Source: Desulfobacula sp.
GTDB lineage: Bacteria > Desulfobacterota > Desulfobacteria > Desulfobacterales > Desulfobacteraceae
Reading direction: 5' to 3'
Length of the DNA: 8,183 nt
NCBI GenBank assembly: GCA_027858355.1
Contig: JAQICW010000680.1
Span: 1 to 8,183, forward strand
The notes below the pieces were generated by a model. That model was not told the origin of the DNA. It was given only the letters and a program-made list of their open reading frames with translations, and did no database searches. This document shows positions 1 to 6,762 of this stretch, in pieces. The position numbers were made by a program, and so were the translations under genes. Within the stretch, counting starts at the first letter, position 1. Every line of letters starts with the position of its first letter.

Positions 1-1427
1 TTCCAGGACAACTGAAAATTCAGACTTTTTATTTCCTCAAGGTTATTGCCGCCATATTCATCTAATAGCTTTGCAAAGGGAGTTCTATAGGCAGTCCCAT
101 ATATTGATTTAAACATATAATCTGAAAAAGAGTAGGCAAACCCCAGGTTATAGCTTGTTCTATCTGCATACTGGCCATGATTATCACGCCTTGCACCTGC
201 CCAGAGCTCAAGATGCTCAAGTTTGTGTCTATATTGTCCAAAAAACGAAAACAGCTCATTCCTGAAATCTGACTGTTCAACTTCAGGTAAAAAAAACAGG
301 TTCTCAGGAATAAAAAATTCAGGATAAAAACTCTGAAAAATCGGTATATCATCATACCGGTCTTTTCTCCATGAAGTACCCAGAGTCACAAGCCCCTTTG
401 AAGAAAAAAAAGATCTGTCATAAATCAGTTCGCCAAAAAAAGACTGCTCTTTTTGATCAAATTGTGTATCCACAATCCCATGATCCAGGTTGGTGCCGGA
501 AAAATATCCTGTAAACCTTATTCCAGAATCCATAGCCATGGTTCTGGATGCCTCGACTTTAAAAATATGTCTGGAAGAGGATATACTTTCTTCCCATGAA
601 TTGTTTTGATCCCAGTCTGAAACGACAAAAGCCTTTTTTGAATCTGAAAGCCTTGCCGATAGGGTAAGCCAGTCATCCAGAATAATATTGTAATACAATT
701 CAACATAATGGGAATCATCAAGTGTATCTGAGCCGTATCTTGTATCAATTGGTGCAGGAGTAATTCCGTCATTCCAGAAATTTATTACATTGAAATTTTC
801 ATCGTCCTGTTTTGCTGATATTCCGGAAACAGACAGAAAATAAGCCACTTTTCCGTTATTTTTCCCATAATTGAGATAGGCCCCTTTGCCCTGATCCAGT
901 GAAGAATAGATACCGCCTGCTTTAACTCCCTGAAAATCAATACCTGTCATGGGAACAACATTCACAACACCTGCAAAGGCATCCGGTCCCCACAGAACAG
1001 AGCCTGTACCCCTTATCACTTCAATTCGTTTTACAGAAGCCAGTGATATCTCACGATCAATCAGAAGACTGGATTTTTGCACCCCGGATCCCAGGGGTAT
1101 TGTATCATATAAAAAAAGGACAGAATCCGGGATACCTCTTAAATAAGGAGCAGAACCTTTTTCATTTTTTTCAATGTAAAATCCTGTAACATCATCAAGG
1201 GCCTGGGCAAGTGTAAAAGCACCTTTTTTTTCAATATTCTCACGGGTTATCACATCAGCAATGGCAGGTGCACTCCAGGCAGCTTCCTCCCGCCGGGATG
1301 CAATGGTCATCACTTCAAGGTCCTCACCCACAAACATGAGCATGGTATCAGATGCCGCCGCAACACCGGCAAAGATAATTACCAGTAACAGGACACTAAC
1401 AATTTTTTTTCCCATGATTACTATCAT
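1..1427 (-). CDS. TonB-dependent outer-membrane receptor, N-terminal part (C-terminus beyond window)
   Basis: Outer-membrane active transporter that would import a scarce ligand using TonB/ExbBD energy; the substrate cannot be read from the sequence. I translated this frame by hand: it is open for 475 codons and runs off the left edge, so the C-terminal strands and terminal aromatic residue are not visible. Residues 1-25 form a signal peptide (hydrophobic core LLLVIIFAG, likely cleavage AAA/S). A TonB-box-like stretch, LEVMTIASRR, lies at 37-46. The plug domain follows at about 50-160, with TLAQALDDVTG (72-82), YLRGIP (95-100), VKRIEVIRG (132-140) and AFAGVVNVV (150-158), a classic plug signature. 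The rest is rich in alternating aromatic strands, as expected of a 22-strand barrel. The start at 1427 abuts the TAG stop of the regulator gene upstream, and a GGTGA ribosome-binding site lies inside that gene, so it is probably translated by coupling. An in-frame ATG at 1415 is a weaker alternative. Confidence 0.9.
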   Translation of the reverse strand, partial: MIVIMGKKIVSVLLLVIIFAGVAAASDTMLMFVGEDLEVMTIASRREEAAWSAPAIADVITRENIEKKGAFTLAQALDDVTGFYIEKNEKGSAPYLRGIPDSVLFLYDTIPLGSGVQKSSLLIDREISLASVKRIEVIRGTGSVLWGPDAFAGVVNVVPMTGIDFQGVKAGGIYSSLDQGKGAYLNYGKNNGKVAYFLSVSGISAKQDDENFNVINFWNDGITPAPIDTRYGSDTLDDSHYVELYYNIILDDWLTLSARLSDSKKAFVVSDWDQNNSWEESISSSRHIFKVEASRTMAMDSGIRFTGYFSGTNLDHGIVDTQFDQKEQSFFGELIYDRSFFSSKGLVTLGTSWRKDRYDDIPIFQSFYPEFFIPENLFFLPEVEQSDFRNELFSFFGQYRHKLEHLELWAGARRDNHGQYADRTSYNLGFAYSFSDYMFKSIYGTAYRTPFAKLLDEYGGNNLEEIKSLNFQLSW

Positions 1428-2780
1428 CTATTGATCACCATCCAAATTTTTCAGCAATACCCTGAACTTTGACCGGCTCAGGCCCAGCAGTTTTGAGGCA
1501 GTGGTCTGATTATTGCCGGCAGCCTGCAATGCCTGGCGGACCAAACTCATTTGTACCTGTTCCAAAGGGATTCCTCCGGCCGGCAACTTCACAACCACCT
1601 GCCTGCTGGTTTGTGCCTGGGCCACCTGGAGAAACGAGAGGGTATCTGTTGTAATCTGCCCTGTTTTCCGTGTGAGAATCAGGCTTCTTTCCAATACATT
1701 TGCAAGCTCCCGCACATTGCCCGGCCAGGGATATTCTTTGAGTTTCTGACAGGCCCCTTCCGTCAACACATGGTTTTTCCCAAAGGAAAATGTTTTTAGA
1801 ATATATTCTGCCAAAGGGACAATATCATCTTTTCTCTGGCGCAGGGGTGGTATAAAAATGGGGAACACATTGATTCTGTAAAACAGATCCTGCCTGAATT
1901 TTTTCTGATGCACCATCTTTTCAAGGTTACGATTGGTGGCACAGATCACCCGGACATCAACGGGAATTTCTTCATTTCCGCCTACCCGCTGAAACTTTTT
2001 TTCCTGGAGGGCACGCAAGAGCTTTCCCTGGGACTCCAGGGGCAGATCCCCTATTTCATCCAGAAACAGGGTGCCTTTATCTGCAAATTCAAATTTCCCC
2101 CTGGTACGAGTAGCAGCACCGGTAAAGGCGCCTTTTTCATAACCAAATAATTCCGATTCCACAAGGTTGGAAGAGATCGCAGCACAGTTCACCGGCACAT
2201 ACCGCTTGTCCTTTCTCAGGCTTTTTTTGTGAAGATGACTGGCAACAACTTCCTTGCCTGTCCCGGATTCTCCCAGAATAAGAACGGCCGTGTCCACTGT
2301 GGCCACATTCTCTGCAAGCCCCACAACCTCACCCATGCCCTTTGAGCTGTAAATCAACTCATGTCCCTTATCCACCCTGGCAATGACTTCTTTCATTTCC
2401 TGATTTTCCGTAATCAGCCTGGACAGGGTCAAAGCCTTCTCAATGGTCAACAGGATCTTAGCCTCATCAAAGGGTTTGGTCACATAATCGCTGGCCCCCA
2501 GCTGCATTATCTCAACTGCAGAATCAATGGTGGCAAAGGCTGTGATAAAAATAACCGGGGTAAGAATTTTTTCTTTTCTCATCTGCCGTATCAAAGCCCT
2601 GCCATCCATTTCAGGCATTTTAATATCGGAAATCACAAGGTCATAGGTCTTTGATGACAGCATGTCCATGGCATGCTTCCCATGAATTGCCTTATGCACC
2701 TGAAATCCTTTTCTCTCAAGCATCATTGAAAGAAGATTCCTCATTTTTTCTTCATCATCAACTATCAGTAAATCTGCCAT
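1428..2780 (-). CDS. Sigma-54-dependent response regulator, NtrC/AtoC class
   Basis: Cytoplasmic response regulator that, when phosphorylated, would hydrolyse ATP to open sigma-54 promoters. The 450-residue length is normal for the class. The receiver domain (about 1-120) has the acidic pair D8/D9, phosphoacceptor D52 in SDIKMP, T80 and K102 in TKPF. The AAA+ domain (about 140-375) has Walker A GESGTGKE (170-177), an intact sigma-54-contacting loop GAFTGA (217-222), Walker B LFLDE (238-242), the RINVF and PPLRQR motifs, and WPGNVREL. The C-terminal Fis-type helix-turn-helix includes NNQTTASKLLGLSRSKF. Every key residue needed for activity is present. The start is set at ATG 2780 because the receiver fold begins immediately there (MADLLIVDD); the in-frame ATG at 2810 would add ten residues unlike the family. 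The gene overlaps the kinase gene by 23 nt and is its obvious partner. Its target promoters are not identifiable in the window. Confidence 0.96.
   Translation of the reverse strand: MADLLIVDDEEKMRNLLSMMLERKGFQVHKAIHGKHAMDMLSSKTYDLVISDIKMPEMDGRALIRQMRKEKILTPVIFITAFATIDSAVEIMQLGASDYVTKPFDEAKILLTIEKALTLSRLITENQEMKEVIARVDKGHELIYSSKGMGEVVGLAENVATVDTAVLILGESGTGKEVVASHLHKKSLRKDKRYVPVNCAAISSNLVESELFGYEKGAFTGAATRTRGKFEFADKGTLFLDEIGDLPLESQGKLLRALQEKKFQRVGGNEEIPVDVRVICATNRNLEKMVHQKKFRQDLFYRINVFPIFIPPLRQRKDDIVPLAEYILKTFSFGKNHVLTEGACQKLKEYPWPGNVRELANVLERSLILTRKTGQITTDTLSFLQVAQAQTSRQVVVKLPAGGIPLEQVQMSLVRQALQAAGNNQTTASKLLGLSRSKFRVLLKNLDGDQ
1435..1439 (-). promoter_or_regulatory. Ribosome-binding site for the TonB-dependent receptor inside the regulator gene
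   Basis: GGTGA on the minus strand lies within the last codons of the response regulator, 7 nt before ATG 1427, which itself directly follows that gene's TAG. This is the basis for taking ATG 1427 and for proposing translational coupling of receptor to regulator. Confidence 0.5.
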
Positions 2781-4209
2781 TTTCTTCCAGCACCTCAATC
2801 TTTCGTTCATGGGTATTTGAGAACAGGGTTATACAGAACCTGCAGCCTTCTTCATCAGGGGTTTCAATACTGATGCTGCCGCCATGGGCCTTCACCACCT
2901 GGTCTGCAAAGGCAAGCCCAAGTCCCGTACCCGTTGCCTTGGTTGTAAAAAAGGGCTCAAAAATTTTATTACGATCTTCCCTTTTAATGCCTGGTCCCTG
3001 GTCAGTGATCAAAAGCTGCCATTTATTCTGCCTCTTTTTAAATTGAATAGCTACTATTCCTTTTTTATTATTGGCCTCACAGGCATTTTTAATAATATTA
3101 CTGATTCCCCTGGCCAGCAGATCAAAATCAGCTTCAGTATCAAAAGCAGTTTCCGGGATCTTATAATTCAACTGAATATCATCTGAGGCATATTGAATTT
3201 CAAACCCCATTATAACCTGCTCCATCATTCGGTTCAAATCCACCAGCGCAAAATTGGGCTTAGCTGGCCTTGAAAAAATCAAAAAACTTTCAATCAGGGT
3301 ATTTAAACGGACAATTTCTTCTTCTGCATAGGTTAAAGGAATATTGTCCTTTGGAATATTTAAATCCGCCTTCATCATCTCAAGGGAACTTTTAATAATA
3401 CCCAGGGGATTTTTCACTTCATGGGCAATCATCAAGGAAAATTTACCCACCTCTGCAAGGGCTTCCTGCCGGGTCACCTTCTCATGGGCCTGCATCAGTG
3501 TTTTGCGACCGACTGCAAGGGAATCCAGCATATCATTAAATGCATCAGCAAGCTTTCTGATCTCCGGAGTGTTTCCGGAGGCAGCCCTGATGGAGCGGTT
3601 GCCCATGGAAACTTTCCTGGGAGTTTCAGCCAGGGAAATAACAGGTGCCACAAGGGATCTGGAGATAAAATAAAAAATAACCCAGGATAAGAGGGTAAGC
3701 GCCAGTGCAATATAAACAAACCGCGTTTTCATCTGAAAAATCAAATTTTCAATCCCCTTGGTAGAATATGTGACATATACCTGTCCGATAAAATTTATAT
3801 CTTTTCCTCCTGTCATGCGATGTATCCATTCCCCGCCATCTTCGGTTTCCGATAAAAATACTTTTTTCTCCACCCGGCCAAAGGGGCCCTCAATATCCCG
3901 AAATTCAGAAACCAGGGCCCTTCCGGTATTATCCTTGATTTCGACACCTGCAATATCACTCTCTTTGAGCATGTTATTGGCAAGTCCCTGGAGAAGATTT
4001 TGCTCATCAATTAAAATTCCCAGCTCGGAATTAAGGGCCAGGTACTGGGTCATAAAATCAATTCGCTGATTAAACCGCTGGGTGACAAACTGGTTGATAA
4101 TATTTACACCCAGGTAACCCAGAATAAATGTTGACATACTGATAAGGATTACAGCCGCTGAAAGGACACGGGCATGGATGCCGATATTTTTAGGGAACAA
4201 CCCTTTCAT
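2758..4209 (-). CDS. Membrane sensor histidine kinase with HAMP domain
   Basis: Inner-membrane sensor kinase of 483 residues, partner of the sigma-54 regulator encoded next. Transmembrane segment 1 (about 13-37) and segment 2 (about 164-183) enclose a periplasmic domain of roughly 125 residues. That domain reads like the small CHASE8/PAS-like input fold (SELGILIDEQ, then GVEIKDNTGRALV), though the assignment is by eye. A HAMP linker follows (about 184-235). The HisKA region carries the phosphoacceptor H263 in AHEVKNPLG. The ATPase domain has the N box at 371-378 (NIIKNACE), G1 at 403-407 (DQGPG), an F-box FEPFFTTK and G2 at 427-432 (GTGLGL), so it looks active. It has no cytoplasmic PAS and no fused receiver. 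Its ATG overlaps the TGA-containing end of the binding-protein gene by 4 nt (ATGA), a typical coupling arrangement. This suggests the kinase listens to that periplasmic protein, which is an inference from context. Confidence 0.95.
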   Translation of the reverse strand: MKGLFPKNIGIHARVLSAAVILISMSTFILGYLGVNIINQFVTQRFNQRIDFMTQYLALNSELGILIDEQNLLQGLANNMLKESDIAGVEIKDNTGRALVSEFRDIEGPFGRVEKKVFLSETEDGGEWIHRMTGGKDINFIGQVYVTYSTKGIENLIFQMKTRFVYIALALTLLSWVIFYFISRSLVAPVISLAETPRKVSMGNRSIRAASGNTPEIRKLADAFNDMLDSLAVGRKTLMQAHEKVTRQEALAEVGKFSLMIAHEVKNPLGIIKSSLEMMKADLNIPKDNIPLTYAEEEIVRLNTLIESFLIFSRPAKPNFALVDLNRMMEQVIMGFEIQYASDDIQLNYKIPETAFDTEADFDLLARGISNIIKNACEANNKKGIVAIQFKKRQNKWQLLITDQGPGIKREDRNKIFEPFFTTKATGTGLGLAFADQVVKAHGGSISIETPDEEGCRFCITLFSNTHERKIEVLEENGRFTDS

Positions 4210-5111
4210 TCTTTCACCTGAATACCGATTTTATCAACCACTTTATGATTGATAATGGTTTTAAAGACAGGGGCATCTTCCCTGCAATCCCCTGTTTTAA
4301 GATATGTCACCATCTTTTCCCCGGCCTGCATCCCTAAGGACTTATAATCAAATTCAAAGGAAAAAAAAGCACCGGACCGGGCGAAAAAAGAGTTATATCC
4401 AATCACGCCGATACTATTATAAAGCCCCTGTTTAATCACATAATGTATAATTTTTTCGGAAATAACGGTTTGATCCGGGATCATCCAGATTGCTTCTATT
4501 GTTCCCCTGTATTCCTTTAATATGGGAGCAATCTGACTTTTCGAACTTACCTGCAAGGGAATGATCCTAAGTCCATGGCCTGCAGCAATAGCTTGTGCCT
4601 GCTCAAAAAACAGAAGATTATTACGGGGATCAAAAATAAGACCAATATTTTTAATGTTTGGAAATGTTTGGACGAAATTTTCAACTTGGACATTAACCGG
4701 AATTCTCAAAGAAATCCCACATGCACCGGAAGCAAATTCCAGCAAAGCTGTGGGATCCAAAACAGCAGCGTAAAATTTTTTAGATGAAATTTCACTTTTC
4801 CAGACAAGGACGGTAGCTTCAGGTCCAATGGCGACTACCAGATCATATTGATCATTGCGCAATTGAGTGATGATTTGATTATTGGGTTGATTGTCCTGGG
4901 GTGAAAGAAAAAAAATATCCGCCTGGGTAAACTCTTTGGATAGCCCACCTGTGATACCCTCCACCACCTGGATATAGGGTCTGATTTTTTTGGAAACAAG
5001 AATAGCTGTTTTAAAATCAGTACCGGCAAAACACAGACCAGATGTTGCCAGCAGATAAATTAAAACAAATAGTACTATACAATAAATGTATCTGGTTTTT
5101 TCTTGATGCAT
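4206..5111 (-). CDS. Periplasmic substrate-binding protein, ABC_sub_bind (PF04392) type
   Basis: Secreted bilobed binding protein of 301 residues from the chosen start. A signal peptide (MHQEKTR, then a hydrophobic core, likely cleavage FA/G after residue 29) has no proper lipobox, since the Cys is preceded by Leu, so the mature protein should be soluble in the periplasm. The family is recognised from its ordered signature: AILVSKKIRPY near the start, DLVVAIGPEA, NIKNIGLIFDPRNN, EAIWMIPDQTV, then FARSGAFFSFEFDYKSLGMQAGEK near the end (first and last parts of one conserved block). PF04392 members are annotated as binding parts of ABC importers, but no permease or ATPase gene is next to it here; the next gene is a sensor kinase, overlapping by 4 nt. 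The ligand is unknown. ATG 5111 is preferred because GGGA sits 6 nt upstream and it gives a standard signal peptide; ATG 5138, nine codons upstream, has no good ribosome-binding site. Confidence 0.9.
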   Translation of the reverse strand: MHQEKTRYIYCIVLFVLIYLLATSGLCFAGTDFKTAILVSKKIRPYIQVVEGITGGLSKEFTQADIFFLSPQDNQPNNQIITQLRNDQYDLVVAIGPEATVLVWKSEISSKKFYAAVLDPTALLEFASGACGISLRIPVNVQVENFVQTFPNIKNIGLIFDPRNNLLFFEQAQAIAAGHGLRIIPLQVSSKSQIAPILKEYRGTIEAIWMIPDQTVISEKIIHYVIKQGLYNSIGVIGYNSFFARSGAFFSFEFDYKSLGMQAGEKMVTYLKTGDCREDAPVFKTIINHKVVDKIGIQVKE

Positions 5112-5117
5112 CCAGGT

Positions 5118-5121
5118 TCCC
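5118..5121 (-). promoter_or_regulatory. Ribosome-binding site deciding the binding-protein start
   Basis: GGGA on the minus strand lies 6 nt before ATG 5111, whereas the upstream in-frame ATG at 5138 is preceded only by AAACTGGCA. This supports the shorter protein. Confidence 0.5.
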
Positions 5122-5137
5122 GATTTATGATTATCCA

Positions 5138-5206
5138 TTGCCAGTTTTCTATATCAAAACACCATGATAATTACAAAACAATATTCGTCAATATAACAAC
5201 TGGCAA
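5138..5206. repeat. Perfect 9-bp inverted repeat bracketing the operon promoter
   Basis: TTGCCAGTT at 5138-5146 and AACTGGCAA at 5198-5206 are exact reverse complements, separated by 51 nt with centres 60 bp apart. One arm lies just upstream of the predicted -35 and the other just downstream of the predicted start site. The arrangement resembles paired operator half-sites that could support a DNA loop, or a long-range mRNA/DNA pairing; chance cannot be excluded for 9 bp. Confidence 0.4.
5164..5191 (-). promoter_or_regulatory. Predicted sigma-70-type promoter for the binding protein/kinase/regulator/receptor operon
   Basis: On the minus strand, -35 TTGACG (plus coordinates 5186-5191, 5 of 6 matches) and -10 TATCAT (5164-5169, 5 of 6) are 16 nt apart. 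Transcription would start near 5157, leaving a leader of about 46 nt to the ATG at 5111. An AT-rich tract with a 12-bp palindrome (5210-5221) lies upstream and could help polymerase binding. This is the best promoter match in the window, but it is a visual match only. Confidence 0.55.
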
Positions 5207-5234
5207 AGATTTTTATAAAAACAGACCTGCAGTA

Positions 5235-6044
5235 TCAGGAAGTTTCAAACAGAATCGTGATGTTTATATACCGTTCAAGCGCCTTTGTTTCTGTCATCTT
5301 CCGTGCATCTGGAAATCTATACTTCCCTGTAGTGGCAACTTTGAATACAGACGGGTCAACACCATTGTCCACCAGGGCATGTACCACATTTGTCGCCCGG
5401 ATCGCACCCAGTTCAAAATTAGAAGGAAATTGTTTTGTTTTTATGGGGTCTTTGTCTGCAAAACCATCTACCACGATCCAGGCTCTGTACCCTTTGACAA
5501 ATGCGGACACCTTTTTCAGGAACTCATCATATTCCATGGCAACCACTGCACTGCCTGATGCAAAAAGAATAGGGAGTGTTGTTTTCAGCTGTACGCTATT
5601 TTGGTCAGGAATTAATTCAAACCAGTCTAAAAGTCCAGATTTTTTTATCTGATCCATCAGATTTGCTTTAACAGGGTTTGTTTGATTTTCTGTTTTGGTA
5701 ATACCAACTTTTATTTCTTCAAGGCAGGTTGTATGATTTTGACGGTCTTTTTCAAGAGCCTTAATCCGTAAATTCTTAAATGAAACAGATTGGTGAAGGT
5801 TTAAAGGGACTGGCTGACCAAGAGAATCAAGTCTCTTGATTTTCAGTTCCAGCCATTCAAGATTTTCCTTTAGTTCATATATTTCCCGGGTCATTGTTAA
5901 GATGCGGCCCTGGTATTCCCTGACCAGGACAAGATCTTTTTCTAAAGACAGGCCGGCATAAACGGGTAAGGCCATGGGGATTATACACACGACAAGAAAA
6001 ATTATACCTGACAATCGCCGGGCATTACATAAAATGTGTTTCAT
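5235..6044 (-). CDS. OmpA/MotB-like peptidoglycan-binding protein, copy 2
   Basis: Envelope protein of 269 residues expected to anchor to peptidoglycan through its C-terminal OmpA-like domain. A signal peptide occupies about 1-30 (core IIFLVVCII, likely cleavage VYA/G). Residues about 35-110 are charged and heptad-like (EIYELKENLEWLELKIKRL), suggesting a coiled coil. The OmpA-like domain covers about 155-269, with LPILFASGSA at its start, GFADKDP (194-200) and SNFELGAIRA (208-217); the peptidoglycan-contacting Asp (D197) and Arg (R216) are present. The SNFEL.A.RA wording is closer to MotB than to OmpA, but there is no MotB-type membrane anchor and no MotA neighbour. It follows the LPP20 lipoprotein gene by 34 nt and has a clear GGAG site 7 nt before the ATG. 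It is a paralogue of the gene at 6763-7614, about 60 percent identical over the OmpA domain by eye and much less in the N-terminal half. Confidence 0.88.
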   Translation of the reverse strand: MKHILCNARRLSGIIFLVVCIIPMALPVYAGLSLEKDLVLVREYQGRILTMTREIYELKENLEWLELKIKRLDSLGQPVPLNLHQSVSFKNLRIKALEKDRQNHTTCLEEIKVGITKTENQTNPVKANLMDQIKKSGLLDWFELIPDQNSVQLKTTLPILFASGSAVVAMEYDEFLKKVSAFVKGYRAWIVVDGFADKDPIKTKQFPSNFELGAIRATNVVHALVDNGVDPSVFKVATTGKYRFPDARKMTETKALERYINITILFETS

Positions 6045-6078
6045 GACATTTCTCCGGTTAAATTATTAAAAACACGGT

Positions 6079-6591
6079 CTAACGATTTGTCTGGCTGGGC
6101 CGGGAGGCTGTCTCAAAAGAGGCAAGATTTCTTCCAAGACCTTGGGGCCACCAGATCATCCCATGACGGGAAAAATTAATCCGAAGTTGCATGACAGCCT
6201 GGGCAATGCCATATTCCCCATGGGTGATTTCCTTTATTTCAACCCCCCTGAGGATTGACCGGGTGCTGGTATTGAGAAAATCCTGATCCACGGTTCCATA
6301 GCCTGCTTTTGTGAATGCCTCAACATAAACACCTCTCAGCTTTTCCACAAACTGACGGTAACCATCTGCAACAGCAGCTCTTTCAGCCATCAGTCGAGCC
6401 TGTCCCTTGGTAATAGCCGATTCCGGCTCAACACCCTTTCCTTTGACGGTAAATGTAACGATCCTGTTATCATTGGAATTTCCAGGGGCCGTTTCAAGCA
6501 CAGGACCTGAGGAGGAGGAATAAAAAGTATTGCAGCTGGATAATGCAATCAGTGTCATAACCAGAAAGAATAAAACCATTGATTTTTTCAT
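6079..6591 (-). CDS. LPP20-family outer-membrane lipoprotein, copy 2
   Basis: Small lipoprotein of 170 residues from the chosen start. The signal peptide ends in the lipobox LSSC (17-20), so Cys20 would be lipidated; the following Asn is not an inner-membrane retention signal, pointing to the outer membrane. The core has the LPP20/FlgP-like pattern: a VTFTVKGKG strand, the helix ARLMAERAAVADGYRQFVEK, then RGVYVEAF and GVEIKEI, ending at MIWWPQGLG. Known relatives include Helicobacter Lpp20 and the flagellar lipoprotein FlgP; no flagellar gene is visible here, so a flagellar role is not claimed. ATG 6591 is preferred over ATG 6597 because AGAGG lies 7 nt before the former and only 1 nt before the latter. 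It is a paralogue of the gene at 7646-8182 (about two thirds identical over roughly 110 residues by eye) and is followed 34 nt later by its OmpA partner. Confidence 0.85.
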   Translation of the reverse strand: MKKSMVLFFLVMTLIALSSCNTFYSSSSGPVLETAPGNSNDNRIVTFTVKGKGVEPESAITKGQARLMAERAAVADGYRQFVEKLRGVYVEAFTKAGYGTVDQDFLNTSTRSILRGVEIKEITHGEYGIAQAVMQLRINFSRHGMIWWPQGLGRNLASFETASRPSQTNR

Positions 6592-6598
6592 TGTCATA

Positions 6599-6603
6599 CC
6601 TCT
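6599..6603 (-). promoter_or_regulatory. Ribosome-binding site deciding the LPP20 copy 2 start
   Basis: AGAGG on the minus strand is 7 nt before ATG 6591 but only 1 nt before ATG 6597, so the second ATG is the likelier start. Confidence 0.6.
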
Positions 6604-6674
6604 TTCATTTTATTTAAAAATAGTAACTGGGCCAGATAGGAAACGAATCGTCATCCAGCAGGAATAACTTGAAT

Positions 6675-6683
6675 ATTATCCCA
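6675..6683 (-). promoter_or_regulatory. Possible extended -10 promoter before the second LPP20/OmpA unit
   Basis: The 171-nt spacer at 6592-6762 contains, on the minus strand, TGGGATAAT: a TGn extension plus GATAAT, 5 of 6 matches to the -10 consensus. No good -35 hexamer is found at 16-19 nt upstream, only an A/T-rich tract, so the site would rely on the extended -10. A start near 6668 would give a leader of about 77 nt. No terminator-like hairpin is seen after the preceding OmpA gene, so read-through from the first unit is also likely. Confidence 0.3.
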
Positions 6684-6762
6684 TATCCAAAATTTTTTAA
6701 ATGAATTTTTTACAGAGATATCATACTTGATGAATCAGTGAAGATACCTGCAGAAAAAAGGT

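Noticed and set aside
62..355. Minus-strand frame of 97 codons and a similar 84-codon frame at 518-772, as possible small genes
   Set aside because: Both overlap, in another frame of the same strand, the continuous TonB-receptor reading frame, which has clear plug and barrel features.
289..1410. Several 8-nt A/T homopolymer runs in the receptor gene (289-296, 404-411, 1224-1231, 1403-1410), suggestive of phase variation by slippage
   Set aside because: Runs of the same length also occur in neighbouring genes (for example near 4908-4915), the frame is intact throughout, and they fall at Lys or Phe codons in an AT-rich genome, so no special role can be supported.
2781..2810. Ten-codon N-terminal extension of the response regulator from ATG 2810
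   Set aside because: The receiver domain begins precisely at MADLLIVDD; the extra residues come from the out-of-frame end of the kinase gene and are not typical of the family.
4206..5111. Binding protein as a lipoprotein through the Cys near the end of its signal peptide
   Set aside because: The residues before the Cys are S-G-L, with Leu at the position that needs Gly, Ala or Ser, so the lipobox does not fit; ordinary cleavage after FA is more likely.
5210..5221. 12-bp palindrome TTTTTATAAAAA considered as a terminator for the OmpA copy 2 gene
   Set aside because: It is purely A/T with no GC stem or loop, so it would not form a stable rho-independent hairpin; an AT-rich upstream promoter tract is more plausible.
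5103..5558. Plus-strand open frame of 151 codons crossing the promoter spacer and the OmpA copy 2 gene
   Set aside because: It runs through the predicted minus-strand promoter and opposite the OmpA domain, with a Cys/His-scattered composition unlike any family; treated as non-coding.
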